Assembly (NCBI RefSeq): GCF_043290135.1
Contig: NC_134710.1
Location: 13,407,321-13,471,320 of the forward strand
Source: Rhipicephalus microplus
Taxonomy: Eukaryota > Arthropoda > Arachnida > Ixodida > Ixodidae
Direction of reading: 5' to 3'
Length of the DNA: 64,000 nt
Shown here: one piece after another, positions 1 to 10,703 of the stretch
How the letters are laid out: the number at the start of each line of letters is the position of its first letter
How positions within the stretch are numbered: the stretch's first letter is position 1
Program-made: the position numbers and the translations under genes
The notes under the pieces: model-generated
What the model was told of the DNA's origin: nothing
Databases searched by the model: none
Seen by the model: the letters and a program-made list of their open reading frames with translations, nothing else

Positions 1-1301
1 CTGTAGCAAGGAACAATGCTAAAGCATAGATGAAATCACTGCCCATCTTCATAGTACGGAGGGTGCATGCCATAACATCACTTCACGTGTGATGCCTGCC
101 GTCGATTGCTCCTCAACTAGAGAGGAAGTTCTGTCTGTCTGACGAAGCAGTATCAAGAGATACTCAGGTAGGAGGCTGCGTTACTCGATCAGCAACTGTG
201 AACTTTGATTAGAAGGGCGGGGTTGCGAGCGCTATCGCGTGCGATATCTCAGCAGGCATTAGCGAATGGCTCGTGTACCCTTCTACGCGCTATGATATCA
301 CCGCACAAACACTGCTCTTTCCCCGGGAGCAGCCGTATTTTCTCATAACCAGTGTTTTGCAGTATCGCGAGATCAGACGAAAAAGAGGAGCAGTCTACAT
401 GTTCGTTATGGGACTGCGTGCTCCTATCGCACGGTTTAACATGTGAAGCCAAAGGGTTTTCATGACCACAAATATTTTGAAGTCGCCTCGAGCATAGCGC
501 GTTCTCCTCGAAGACCTCAGAACAAGACTGTTTTGATCATTCCTAAAGTTGACATTTCCATATACCGGACACTTTAGCCTTACATCATGAGAAATTTGAA
601 TGTTGTAGTGAATTTCACGATGTAGGTGCATTCCTTTCTACTCTTTGTGACATCCTGCGTGAGAGCTTACCAAAATATGTGCCTAAAAATATATTAAATG
701 GAACCCACACCCATGCTACCATAAAGATGTAATTATTTCACTCTTTGCATATAGTGCAAACGTTAGAAATATAATTCCAAGTGCAATGATAATGTTTCTA
801 CATTTATTGCCGTGAAAAGTAAATTAGAAGCTAAATGAAACAGGCTAAGAACTACTACTTTAACAACACCTTCACTACATTTATCGGAAAAAATCTATCC
901 AGGTTCTAGAGGTCGATTAGTAGTGCATCGTCTATGCCCTCGTCGTATATTCTTGATGGCCAATCCTTCTATAAATCTTGAAGGTGTAGCAGATGCCTTT
1001 ATAATTACTTCGAATCAGTTTTTTTCTTTTTATTGATAATGGCATCACTCCTTCATTTTCAGAGTGCAAAAACTGCCTGCTCGTTTTAATCCAGAATTGT
1101 GTTTCACTAGAGTATATAACCTTTCGTGTTATTCTTTATAGAATAATTACCCCGCTTAGTCTGAAGGCACTGTAGCAGGCGCGTTACAGTGTCGAAAAAA
1201 CGCATCTCATTATTACAGCACACTCGTTTATTGGCTAGTGATTTCATTCGCTGATAGAACGAAAAACAAAATAGCGTACAAATTAAATCTGGTACGGCAT
1301 T
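1..1301. other. Unassigned AT-rich sequence
   Basis: No gene, RNA or repeat is recognised here. The longest open frames are under 80 codons, lack motifs and look like chance. Confidence 0.5.
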
Positions 1302-1643
1302 TTAAAGTCTTGAAACATTGATAATTTTCCTAAGAGACATGCATAATGAGGACTGTGAAGGTAGTTTTCGAATGCTGGTTTTACCATGAAATATTTGGTA
1401 CAGGCACTTTAGCCGCATTTTCTTTCGGTGATATGAAAGTAATTCCCACCCTAGTTCATTTTTCACATTTTTTTTTTTGCAATTGTCATTTCCTGAGTAC
1501 CGACTTAGGACAAACCTTGCAGCTGTGTTCCGTATTTTTTTCAAGTTTGTCAGTTAACGTACTTTTCCAGAGGTCACACATGGCACAAGCGTATTCAATT
1601 TTTGGTCGAATATAAGTTGAATACGCCATTGATTATCTTCAGA
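1302..1643 (-). pseudogene. Non-LTR retrotransposon RT, C-terminal fragment
   Basis: On the minus strand two adjoining frames read as the region after the RT catalytic core of CR1/Jockey-like LINEs. A frame starting near 1640 contains RPKIEYACAMCDLW, the usual 'RPKLEYAS-x-W' block. After a frameshift near 1540 it continues as RNTAARFVLSRYS and a basic stretch typical of thumb/C-terminal regions. There is no catalytic FADD block, no endonuclease and no 3' tail, so this is a dead fragment truncated on both sides. The family call rests on remembered consensus patterns, not a search. Confidence 0.6.
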
Positions 1644-2506
1644 CATGTCGGCGTGTGTCGCAGGTTTTGATATATAATGTTTAGTGACTTGGCGGGCTTC
1701 TCAATTACTCAATCAACCTGTGAATTCCACGAACAGTTGTGGGGATATTTTTGCTTACAGCTTACCGTTCGAAGCACCAGGAAGTGACGCGACGTACTCC
1801 ACTGCCGTCACGCACAAAGACGCAACGGCCGGGTTCGTCGACTCTCTGACACGGCGCAAAGATGGCACTCGAGGCAGGTCGTCCACAAACGCAGGTTTAT
1901 TTACCAAGGCTACAGTACAGTGCGACAGTCACAGTCTTGCGGGCCGACAGGGGATTCCGCAAGACCGACCGAGTGTACACTTGCCAGCAGGACGCTAGGG
2001 CTAACACACAAAAGGCAGCAGCCGAGCGCGCGTACTCGAAGCTGCCTGCTAAAGCAGCGCGTCTACTTCTCCTGCAGGCTGGTGTGTATCTGCCCAGCAT
2101 CAGGCGAATGCAAGCAGCCGGGAAAGGGGTTGTTACGGGTGTCCAGTGAGGATCAGCGAAGCACCGTGAAGTGTGTGCCTATAGCGGGACGCGAAGAGGA
2201 CGCATGGTCCGAGCATGTTCGGACACGCGTCTCCTAGCAGGGAAAACCGACGCGCGGCTTGCCCCAGACAAAATGGCCTGGCGGCGAAACCATGGTGGCC
2301 ATTTTCCCGGTACTCGAGCCGCACGCCGTCAGCCCTCGCACAAGCTGGGGGAATGAGACGCCAAAGGGGAGAGCTTGCTCGATTACCACATTTCCCCCTC
2401 CGAAAGAGTGAGGCCAGCCTGTGAAAGAGGCTGTTCGAGGCCAAATGGCAAGGTCAGCTCAGCCGCAAGGGGGCTGGCCAACGGCACGATGTGCTCCAGT
2501 AGGGTA
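1644..2506. other. Unassigned moderately GC-rich sequence
   Basis: Several overlapping open frames of 60-105 codons occur in both strands, as expected from base composition. None shows a domain. It ends at the TA that flanks the TIR element beginning at 2507. Confidence 0.4.
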
Positions 2507-2711
2507 CACTCTAAAAAAAGGGTGCGAAAATGGAGCGACAGGCTTCGTTTCTCCTTCGGCGCAACAACTTTCTCCCTTTCGGGCGATTTACCCATCGCGC
2601 CCTCTTGCGGCAAGCGCTAGAGAAGTAAAGTTCTTCCTACAGTGTTCAAGTTTCTCCTCATTCATGGGGGTTGACGAGAAGCAGGTAAAATTAATCGCGC
2701 GTGACTTTAAT

Positions 2712-2767
2712 CGTAGGTAAAAGTAATCGCAGGTAAAAGTAGTCGCGTGCGATCACTTTTACCTACG
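2712..2767. repeat. Short inverted repeat in outer family X copy
   Basis: CGTAGGTAAAAGTAATCGCA at 2712-2731 pairs with 2748-2767 with one mismatch across a 16-bp loop. The inner copy has only one arm-like segment at the matching place, so the palindrome arose or was lost after the copies diverged. Confidence 0.7.
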
Positions 2768-3978
2768 ATTGATGCAAGCAATCCAGGAGTGGCGTTAATA
2801 CTTTTGTTTTATTGGTGTAGAGTAAAAGCCTTCTTTTTTATTGCCAGGCTCTCGCACCAGGCACTCCCCACACTTCCGCGTGTGTCGCGACTTGTTTCCT
2901 GCTATACCAATTTGTCCCAAATAGGAGCTCTGCTTCGCTAAACAGTCTTGCTTTATGGATTACCTTAGACTGCAATCAAATAATGGATTTTTTCGGTGTG
3001 GAGAAATTTGGTCAGCATACCCAATTTTAGTTTTGCTCGGCACCAATAGCAATCATCAATTCAACGAGCTGACACCCAAAGCATCAATGTTAATTTTTTC
3101 AACTCTCTAGGAAACGTGATACCGCTGTACAGTCCATGCGTGAAAGCACGATCGTATACAATTGCTGGAGTTATACGTGCCGCTACCGCCATATCATTAT
3201 CAGGCACACTGTTGTGGGGGTCTGCGGGTTAATTTCGACCCACTGAAGTTTTTTGCCGTGAATCCAAGCATAAGCACATGCACTCTAAAAAAAGGGAGTG
3301 AGAATGAAGAAACGGGCTACGTTCCTCCTTCGGCGCAGCGACTTCCTCCCTTTCGGGCACTTTACCCGTCGCGCCCTCTCGCGGCAAGGACCAAAGGAGC
3401 AACGTTCCTCCTTCAGCGTTCAAGTTTCTCCTCAATCACGGGGGTCTTGCTCGCGCGCATGCGCACGCCAAGCCTATAGCCGGCCGCGGACAGTCGCGAG
3501 CAATTGCTTTTACCTAAGATTGTTGTAAACAATGCAGGAGTGATGTTTTCTTTTGTTTTACTAGTGTAGAGTAAAAGCCTCTCTTTTTTTATTGTCAGGC
3601 ACTCGCACGATGCCCCGCACACTTCCATGTGTGTCTCGTGTTGTTTCATACTACCAATTTTTCACGAATACAAGGAGCTCTGCTTCCCAAGCAGTCTTGC
3701 TTTATCGATTACCTTAGAGTGTAAAAAATTAATAAATTTTTTCGGTATCGACATATACTTGGTAAGCCCACGCATTTTTAGTTTCGCACGGCACCAACAA
3801 CACTCATATATTCAATGAGGCGCGTAAAAAAGCATCACACTTAATTTTTCAACATTCTAGGAAACCTGATACCACTTACAGTCCATGCGTGAAAGTACGG
3901 TCATATACAATTGATAGAGTTATACGTGCCACTACTGCCATATGGATGTTCTTTGCAGCTTTCCCCCATGCGAATACG

Positions 3979-4055
3979 GTCGCCGTGGCTGGAAGTCGAA
4001 CCTCCGTCCTCCAGCATAGTCACACGACCCCCAATAAGGCTATGCTACCACGGCA
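3979..4055 (-). other. tRNA-like segment in family X (inner copy)
   Basis: On the minus strand this 77-bp stretch has an A-box-like TAGCATAGCC and a B-box-like GGTTCGACT, spaced as in a tRNA. The acceptor arm pairs poorly. It is a tRNA-derived relic, not a credible tRNA gene. Confidence 0.35.
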
Positions 4056-4959
4056 GGTGAAAGCACAAAGGGAAACAGGCTGCGAAGTTTCACCGAGCGT
4101 TTATTCGCCAGACTAGATTACAACCATCAGAAACTTTTTAAAGGTCATCATAACTAAACTTTTGTGAAAAGTGAACCAATGACTTCTGTAGGTTAAACCA
4201 AATTCTCAATCGCAATCGTTTGGAATTGCCCATGCTAGCACTGAGAAGTAGGAAGGAATTATGCACGCGAGCAGTATGCCTTTCTCGTCCATGATGCGCA
4301 TTTGTCTTGAGAAACTCAACACAAAATGCACTTCTAGTAACAGCTGTGCACAGCAAGTAAGTACTAACGCTCACTCACCTTTGTGAAAAGAGTATTACCA
4401 ATCCAGAGTAATAACCACCACAGCCACAGCGCTAACAACAAAATTGTGGCGCGCACTATGATTGCAAGTTGACACGCGAGGCGAATCGCGAGAGGCATCT
4501 GAAGCAGAAAAGTATGCAGGCACAACATTCTATAAAGTTATAGTAAACTTGCGCACTGCAGCGATAGTTCCTCCACTCAAGTACTAGAGCTGCCGCGACG
4601 CCAACAGCCACTGTCATAGCTCACAAAAAAATACCGTCGGATGCGAGGTCATCGCTTATTTCTCTCGCAATACCTGCGTTTTAACGTACGTATACACTGC
4701 TAGGACGGTCGTAACCGCATCAAAAACATTGTCATTGAAAGCTAGTGGTGTACTGTATCCATGGCTAACGGTCACACTTGTGGTACGCACGTAAAAAGAA
4801 TATAAGCAAACGTTAAGACGAAACAACTAAACGAGGTCGACGTGACCACAGAACACCTACCACGACGGAGACAAAGTTTGGTCTGCATGCTGTGCCTTCT
4901 CCAAGTAACAAGAAGAAAAAACAAGGTGACCTCCGAAATGGCTAACGCGCGACAAGTGT

Positions 4960-5145
4960 TTGCACTCTCGGATGCTTCAAGAAAAAAAAGTAACTGTGGC
5001 AGTGGTCGACAGATGGCGCAGCAATCGGAATGCCGTGGGCATTCTATGCATGGCTTGGGGTATCCCCCTTCGTGAAAACCTGATAAGCTCTAGTAAACAT
5101 TCCGTTCAATATTGTGCAACCATTGATAAACTTGCGTTTGTCTAA
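4960..5145 (+). CDS. Conserved short reading frame in family X (inner copy)
   Basis: A frame ending at a TAA contains VVDRWRSNRNAVG and RENLISSS. The equivalent place in the outer copy (8937-9149) keeps the frame and the same stop, with VVEKWRSLRNAIG and RENLITSS. Several differences are conservative (D/E, R/K, V/I). I do not recognise a family. It may be the last exon of a captured or transposase-related gene, or simply two diverged copies of non-coding DNA. Confidence 0.25.
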   Translation: MHSRMLQEKKVTVAVVDRWRSNRNAVGILCMAWGIPLRENLISSSKHSVQYCATIDKLAFV

Positions 5146-5678
5146 GCATCAGATACAATATATTTACGTGTGCGCATGTTGTGGTATTGATACAAAACGT
5201 AAAAAAAGTGTAAGAAAACCTACTTGTAACCTGTGCCACTATGGTCAGTCGAAATTCATCGCTATATAAGCTGGTGCGCTTTCATAGTAGGGTGTTAGTA
5301 AACACGTTAAGTTGTGGGCCGTTTTTTTTTAAAAAAGTAAACACGTTGGGATGTGGGCCGTTGCTGTGAATGGTTGATTGTGCTCTTGTTGTGTACGTGT
5401 TAGCGTATATGTTAGTGTACTTGTTGCGTACTATATGTGTACTATGTGACCATGTGTGCATGTGTAGCTATATGAATTGCATCAGCACATATTACACATC
5501 CGGTGTCCGTGAGTAATCCTGAATGGGCTGAGGCGTAAACAATCCGCAAGGGAGCCGTGATAGTGGGTATGATGACGTACGTCGCGGCAGGCAACTTTTT
5601 TAGTTTCGTTTAGTCCCTCCAGATGGCGCCAGCTACCACCTACTTCATTGCTATGACACTCTCACACCTCCAGCTACT

Positions 5679-5686
5679 CATATAAC
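5679..5686 (+). promoter_or_regulatory. TATA-box-like site, family X cassette (inner)
   Basis: CATATAAC follows a conserved CTCACACCTCCAGCT stretch and precedes an exon-like segment with a good splice donor. The site recurs as TTATATAAC in the outer copy at about 9935. Function is inferred. Confidence 0.35.
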
Positions 5687-5864
5687 GTTGAACATCTATC
5701 TATCAAAGCTGCAGTATACGGATTCTGAATGGTTTCGCTGCGATCGAGTGTACGGTTTGGAGCCACATCTCGTGACCTGCGGACCCGTAAACGCATGGAT
5801 AACGTTGCTACACTATGTGAATCTGGGAGAAATAAATACTGCAAGCCTAGCAAGCACTCTTCAG

Positions 5865-5971
5865 GTGAGGGCTCTGCAGTATCCGTGTCTTTCGGAGTGA
5901 ACGTGGCTTTGCTGACCCAACAAAACGTACTTGCTCCGTCGTTCTCTTTCGCGATGTGTTCACCGCCACAG
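5865..5971 (+). other. Putative 107-bp intron, inner family X copy
   Basis: TTCAG|GTGAGG at 5864/5865 matches a donor, and a pyrimidine-containing stretch ending CACAG at 5971 matches an acceptor. The outer copy has the same sites exactly 107 bp apart. The following exon reads SFNIKL but its ATG has become AAT and a one-base change shifts the frame, so this copy is not coding. Confidence 0.4.
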
Positions 5972-6280
5972 GTTCGTCTGCTTGTTTTTATAATCAATTC
6001 GTTCAATATCAAGCTCCGCGGGACCGTTTTTTGTAACTTTCAGTGCCGTGTACTCCTTATCAGTCGAGAATCGTTGCATTTGCTAAGCCTACTCGCTTCG
6101 CCGGGAGGCAGCCATGTTGATTTTCATAAGGAGGAACGTGTTTCTCCGTGGATGAGCGAGCAACGTTTCTCTATTTAAAGACGAACATTGGGGACATCGC
6201 CGTTCCTCCCTAAATGGAGAGAACGTCACTCAATTTTTTAAGAGTGTAGGTGTTCTTTGAATTTTCCCCATCCAAATACA

Positions 6281-6358
6281 GCCGCCGTGGCTGGCAGTCG
6301 AACCTGCGCCCTCCAGCATAGTCACACGACACCCAATGAGGCTATGCTATCCCGGCAG
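6281..6358 (-). other. tRNA-like segment in family X (outer copy)
   Basis: Second copy of the segment at 3979-4055, with A-box and B-box-like motifs on the minus strand and a poor acceptor stem. It lies just right of the inner-element insertion point. Confidence 0.35.
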
Positions 6359-6727
6359 GTGAAAGCACAAATGGAAACGGGCTGCAAAGTTTCACCGTGC
6401 ATTTATTTGCCAGACTGGGTTACACTTATCAGAAACGTTTTAAACATCACCATAAATACACTTTTCTGAAAAGTAAACCAATGGCTTCTGTCAATTAAAC
6501 CAAATTTTCAGTCGCATATGCGTTTTGAATTGCTCATGCCAGCACTGAGAGTTAGGACGGAATTATGCACGCGCGCAGTATGCCTCTCTCGTCCACATGA
6601 TTCTCCTTTGTCGTGCAAAACTCAACACAAAATGCACTTCTAGTAACAGCTGTGCACAGCAGGTAAGTACTAACTTCTCACTCACCTTTGTGAAAACAGT
6701 GTTCCAAATCCAGAGTAACAGTAACCA

Positions 6728-8416
6728 CACTCTAAGCCGAAAATGACCAAAGTGGGGTATGCCATTGGTCCTTTAGGGGTCTAAATGCGCTGCCACAGAT
6801 TTTGAACCAATTTTGGACTAACTGCGGGAGTAACTGCAAGGGCTCAACTGTTACCCCAAGCACTTACTCCACTTGGTTTAAATGTTGGTCGCAGTAGAAT
6901 GTTCCAGTGGGACTAACAGTTAAACCGTCTGGACCAATGGCAAAAAAAAAAAAAAGATGCCGACACTGCGTTTGTGGAGTATATTTTATGTTCATTCCAA
7001 TTTAATCAGCATTGAGAAACATAGCGTGTTATTCATGCAACACACACACATATACATACGCCCTATTATTTCAATGTAAAACACCGCAAACACTGACTTC
7101 CCGCGCTATGCTACGAGAACAGACTATCGGGTATATATAGCACAGTATTTTGACCTCCCATCTAGTGCCAGTGGGCGAATTTTACTCGGCTTAAAAAAAC
7201 AATAAATATTGATACCGTAACGCTAAAATTTACATGGGCTAATTCGTAGCACCGATACGCACCGATCTTTTAATGTGGATCCATCTAATCTTCAACATGC
7301 CTCCAGCCCAAGACTACAAATTATCAGCTGGCATTCGATCATGTCGGCCGAACCAGCGTTCGCAGTGCTGGCGCGCGAGTCCGCAAACACAAACATAGCA
7401 GCGGCGCTTATGCGGGAAAGCCGGCGAAGCAGCCAGGCGCCCCGCCGATGCCATACCGTGTCGGCTTGCCGACGGCGTCGCTAGGCTTACGACGAGTACA
7501 GCTAAACGATCACCGGCGATCACAACATGCGGCTCACGTGGAATTTTCGTCGTCGTTAGTTTATTGTCACAAATGAACAATAGATAAGTGTCCCATGTTC
7601 ACGGTGTCTTACCGGGTGATGTAGATATCTGTATACTTACAGCGACGAGACCGTTCGCAGGCACGGTTCTTTCATCGTGCTGGTAAGTCGCTCCCTGTGT
7701 ACCGCCGGCCGCACGATTAGTCGTTTCCGCGATCGCCTACACGCTGGATTTTTGATAACGATTGTCGCATGGAGAAAAAGACATAAGTTTGTCTGAGTTA
7801 CATTTTCTGTGAATTTGTACGCGACGTTTCCTTCGCTTGTGCCGGCAATGCACTCACACCGGCAGCCAGCTTGATACCGATGACGTACGAAGCCTACTTT
7901 TTCTATATATCGCTTTGAAGTTGTGGTCACTGTGTGGGTACACGACCGCTGATGAACAGCTTACTTTTATTAGCGTTGTCAGTGTTGATCGTAGTTCAAA
8001 CTAATTCAGCACATTGAAGCGAGTTATCCGCCTTGCCCGTGTTCGGCGATTTTCACTTGGTTTCGGCCAGCACGTGCCGGCATGGTGAAAACGCGAGGGC
8101 GCTTGTTGTGTGCACTGACTGCGTGTTGTACTACTTGCCTCTCTAACATCTTCTATTTGTTTCATAGTGCTTCGCTTTCACAGTGGCGTATAGCCTATCT
8201 AACTTGTTTTCATGATCGCCGACCACGCCGAGCATTGCAGTGCAGCATCGACAGGAGGCGATCGCGGCGCAGTTGTCCTCCCCGTTGGTCTCTTCATTGT
8301 CGGGCGCTTGCGCACGACAAGCATTGCCACGCATTTAGTCCCTGTTGGATGAACCGTTCGTCTGTTGGTTTAACGGCTGCAGTTAGTCCAACTTTGCCGA
8401 ATTTTGGCTTAGAGTG
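6728..8416. mobile_element. 1.69-kb TIR element inserted in family X
   Basis: The inner copy of family X reads straight through this site at about 4410, while the outer copy is interrupted, which defines the insertion. The ends are CACTCTAAGCC and GGCTTAGAGTG, perfect 11-bp inverted repeats that then continue imperfectly. Subterminal inverted similarity extends to about 200 bp (for example GTTAAACCGTCTGGACCA on the left against GGTTTAACGG on the right). The junctions fit a 2-bp CA duplication. Open frames inside are under 125 codons with no transposase motif, so it appears non-autonomous. Confidence 0.75.
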
Positions 8417-8936
8417 CACCACAGCCACAGCGCTAACAACACAATTGTAGCACGCACAATGACTGCGAGTTGACACGCAAGGCGAATCGCGAGACGCATC
8501 TGAAGCAAAGAAGTATGTAGGCACAGTATGCTCTATTGTTATATTAAATTCGCGCACTGCAGCGATAGTTCCTCCACTCAAGTATTAGAGCTGCCGCGAC
8601 GCCTACAGCCACTGTTATAGCTCACGAAAAAATACCGTCGGATGCGAGGTCATCTCTTTTTTCTGTCACACGACCCGCGTTGTAACATACGTAACAACCT
8701 CTGAGATGGTCATTACCGCATCAAAAACAATGTCATTGAAGGGCTAGCGCAGTACTTATCCATGGCTAACGGTCACACTTGTGGTAAGCACGTAAATAGA
8801 ATATACGCAAACCTTAACACGAAACAACTAAATGAAGTTGACGCGACGACAGAGACCAAGTCTGGCCTGCATGCTGCGCCCTCTTCGAGTAACAAGTGGA
8901 AGAATAAAAAAAAAGACGTGACCTCCTAAATGGCAA

Positions 8937-9149
8937 GTGCACGGCAAACGTTTGCAGCGCATTTGCCTTCGCGGAGGCTTCAAGAAAATAAAATTATCTG
9001 AGGCAGTGGTCGAGAAATGGCGCAGCCTTCGGAATGCTATTGGCCTTCTTTACGTGGCTTGGGGTCATTGTTTTCGCGAAAACCTGATAACGTCTAGTAG
9101 TTATTTCGTTAAACATTGTGCAACCGTTGAAAAACTTCCGATTGTCTAA
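8937..9149 (+). CDS. Conserved short reading frame in family X (outer copy)
   Basis: Counterpart of the frame at 4960-5145, with the same TAA end. Only the last ~50 codons align well; upstream the two copies are in different frames. No domain is recognised. Confidence 0.25.
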   Translation: MHGKRLQRICLRGGFKKIKLSEAVVEKWRSLRNAIGLLYVAWGHCFRENLITSSSYFVKHCATVEKLPIV

Positions 9150-9723
9150 GAATCAGATACAATATATTGTAACGTGGAAATAACAGTAGACAGTCCGCAG
9201 CCACAACACAGCTCACCGACAACGTCCACTTCTTCACTCTCAGTCTGAGGCACCCTTTTTTGGGTATGTCCCACTATGCCCTGTTACAGTCAGCCGAAAC
9301 TACGTAACAATATTTATGTGTGCGCATGTTGTGGTACGACCACGAAACGTGAAAAATGTTGACCAAAGCTTACATGTAACTTGTGCCTTTATGGTCAGTA
9401 GAAATTCATTGGTAAATAAGCTTGTGCGTTTTAGTAGTTGGGTGTGAGTAAACACATCTAATCGTGTGCCACTGTGACAAAATGTTGATTGTACTCTTGT
9501 TAATTGAATTCATGTACTCTATATGTATGTATGTGTACTATGTCTCCTTATGTGCATGTGTAGTTATATATGCATTGCATCAGCATAGATTAGGCGTCTG
9601 GTGTGAGTGAGTAATCAATAATTGGGCTGGATCGCCGACTATCCGCTAAAGAGCCGTGCGGGTGTGTCAACTTAGAAGTGGGGCAGCTTGGGCTTGTTAG
9701 TATGAGATGACGACAGTTATAGC

Positions 9724-9802
9724 GCGAGAATAGAACGACGACACAGAGACAAGAAGTGTCCTTCGTGTCCTTCTTGTCTCTGTTTCGTCATTCTGTTCTC
9801 GC
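9724..9802. repeat. Foldback hairpin repeat
   Basis: Two 33-bp arms (9724-9756 and 9770-9802) match at 30 of 33 positions around a 13-bp loop. The inner family X copy lacks it at the matching site, so it was added to the outer copy. Arms carry GACACAGAGACAAGAAG-type purine-rich sequence, like other hairpins in this window. Confidence 0.85.
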
Positions 9803-9934
9803 ACCATAATTATTGTCAGGTGTGTGAACTTACGTCTCCATAAACAACTTTTTTTTTCGGTATCGTTCAGTCCCTCCAGATAGCGCCAGCTACCGCCTAC
9901 TTGACCGTTGTGACGCTCTCACACCTCCAGCTGC

Positions 9935-9942
9935 TTATATAA
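9935..9942 (+). promoter_or_regulatory. TATA-box-like site, family X cassette (outer)
   Basis: TTATATAAC follows the conserved ACACCTCCAGCTGC stretch. About 370 bp downstream lies a splice donor, TCGG|GTGAGA, but part of that distance is the later GACA/GATA array. Confidence 0.35.
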
Positions 9943-9980
9943 CGTTGGACATCTATCTATCGAAACTGCACTGCAGTATC

Positions 9981-10166
<186 letters not shown>

Positions 10167-10314
10167 AACTGCAGCGAAGTGGTTCCGCTGTGATCGAGTC
10201 TACGGTTTAAAGGCACATCTCATGGCTAGCGGCCCCGTAAACACGTGGATAACGTCGCTACACTATGTGAATCTGCGAGAAATAAATACAGCAAGTCTAG
10301 CATGCACTCTTCGG

Positions 10315-10421
10315 GTGAGAACTCCGCAGTATCCATGTCTTTCAAAGTGAACGTCCTCTCGCTGGCCGAATGAAACCTACTAGCTCCGTCGTTTTGTTTC
10401 ACGATGTTTTGATCACCACAG
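10315..10421 (+). other. Putative 107-bp intron, outer family X copy
   Basis: Donor TCGG|GTGAGA and acceptor CACCACAG|GTTCG sit at positions equivalent to the inner copy, with identical spacing. Confidence 0.4.
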
Positions 10422-10445
10422 GTTCGTCTGCTTTTTTATATAATC

Positions 10446-10703
10446 ATGTCGTTCAATATCAAGCTGAGTGGGACCGTTTTCTTTGTAATTGTAGTGCTGT
10501 GTATTAGTTATCAGTCGAGAATTGATGCATTCGCTAGGCCTACTCGCTTCGCTAACCAGGGGTCGGCCATCTTAATTTTGGTGGGGAGAAACAGTTTCTC
10601 CGTGGCAAAAGGCATCAACGCTTCTTTATTTAAAGACGGACACTGGGCACATAGCCGTTTCTTCCTAAATAAAGAGAACGTCACTGCATTTTTAGGAGTG
10701 TAG
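10446..10703 (+). CDS. Signal-peptide-like ORF in outer family X copy
   Basis: An 85-codon frame begins 25 bp after the putative acceptor at 10421. The N-terminus has a short polar start (MSFNIKLSG), a hydrophobic core (TVFFVIVVLCI) and a polar region, resembling a secretory signal peptide with cleavage near residues 22-28. The last ~35 codons run into the element's terminal repeat and end in TAG just outside it, so the mature part is not a real protein end. The inner copy has lost the ATG and the frame. It may be the 5' part of a captured host gene for a secreted peptide; this is inference. Confidence 0.3.
   Translation: MSFNIKLSGTVFFVIVVLCISYQSRIDAFARPTRFANQGSAILILVGRNSFSVAKGINASLFKDGHWAHSRFFLNKENVTAFLGV

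Larger units (their letters stand above)
3281..6246. mobile_element. Family X TIR DNA element, inner copy
   Basis: It starts CACTCTAAAAAAAGGGAGTG and ends TTTTTTAAGAGTG, giving roughly 20-bp imperfect TIRs. Its interior aligns along its length with the outer copy: 3281 to about 3942 matches 2507-3195, and about 3943-6246 matches 6248-10700 once later insertions are removed. The right flank is TA and the left flank TG, consistent with a mutated TA duplication. The outer copy keeps about 85 bp (3196-3280) that the inner copy lacks. At about 2.97 kb it is the best guide to the family's length. No transposase is recognised. Confidence 0.75.
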
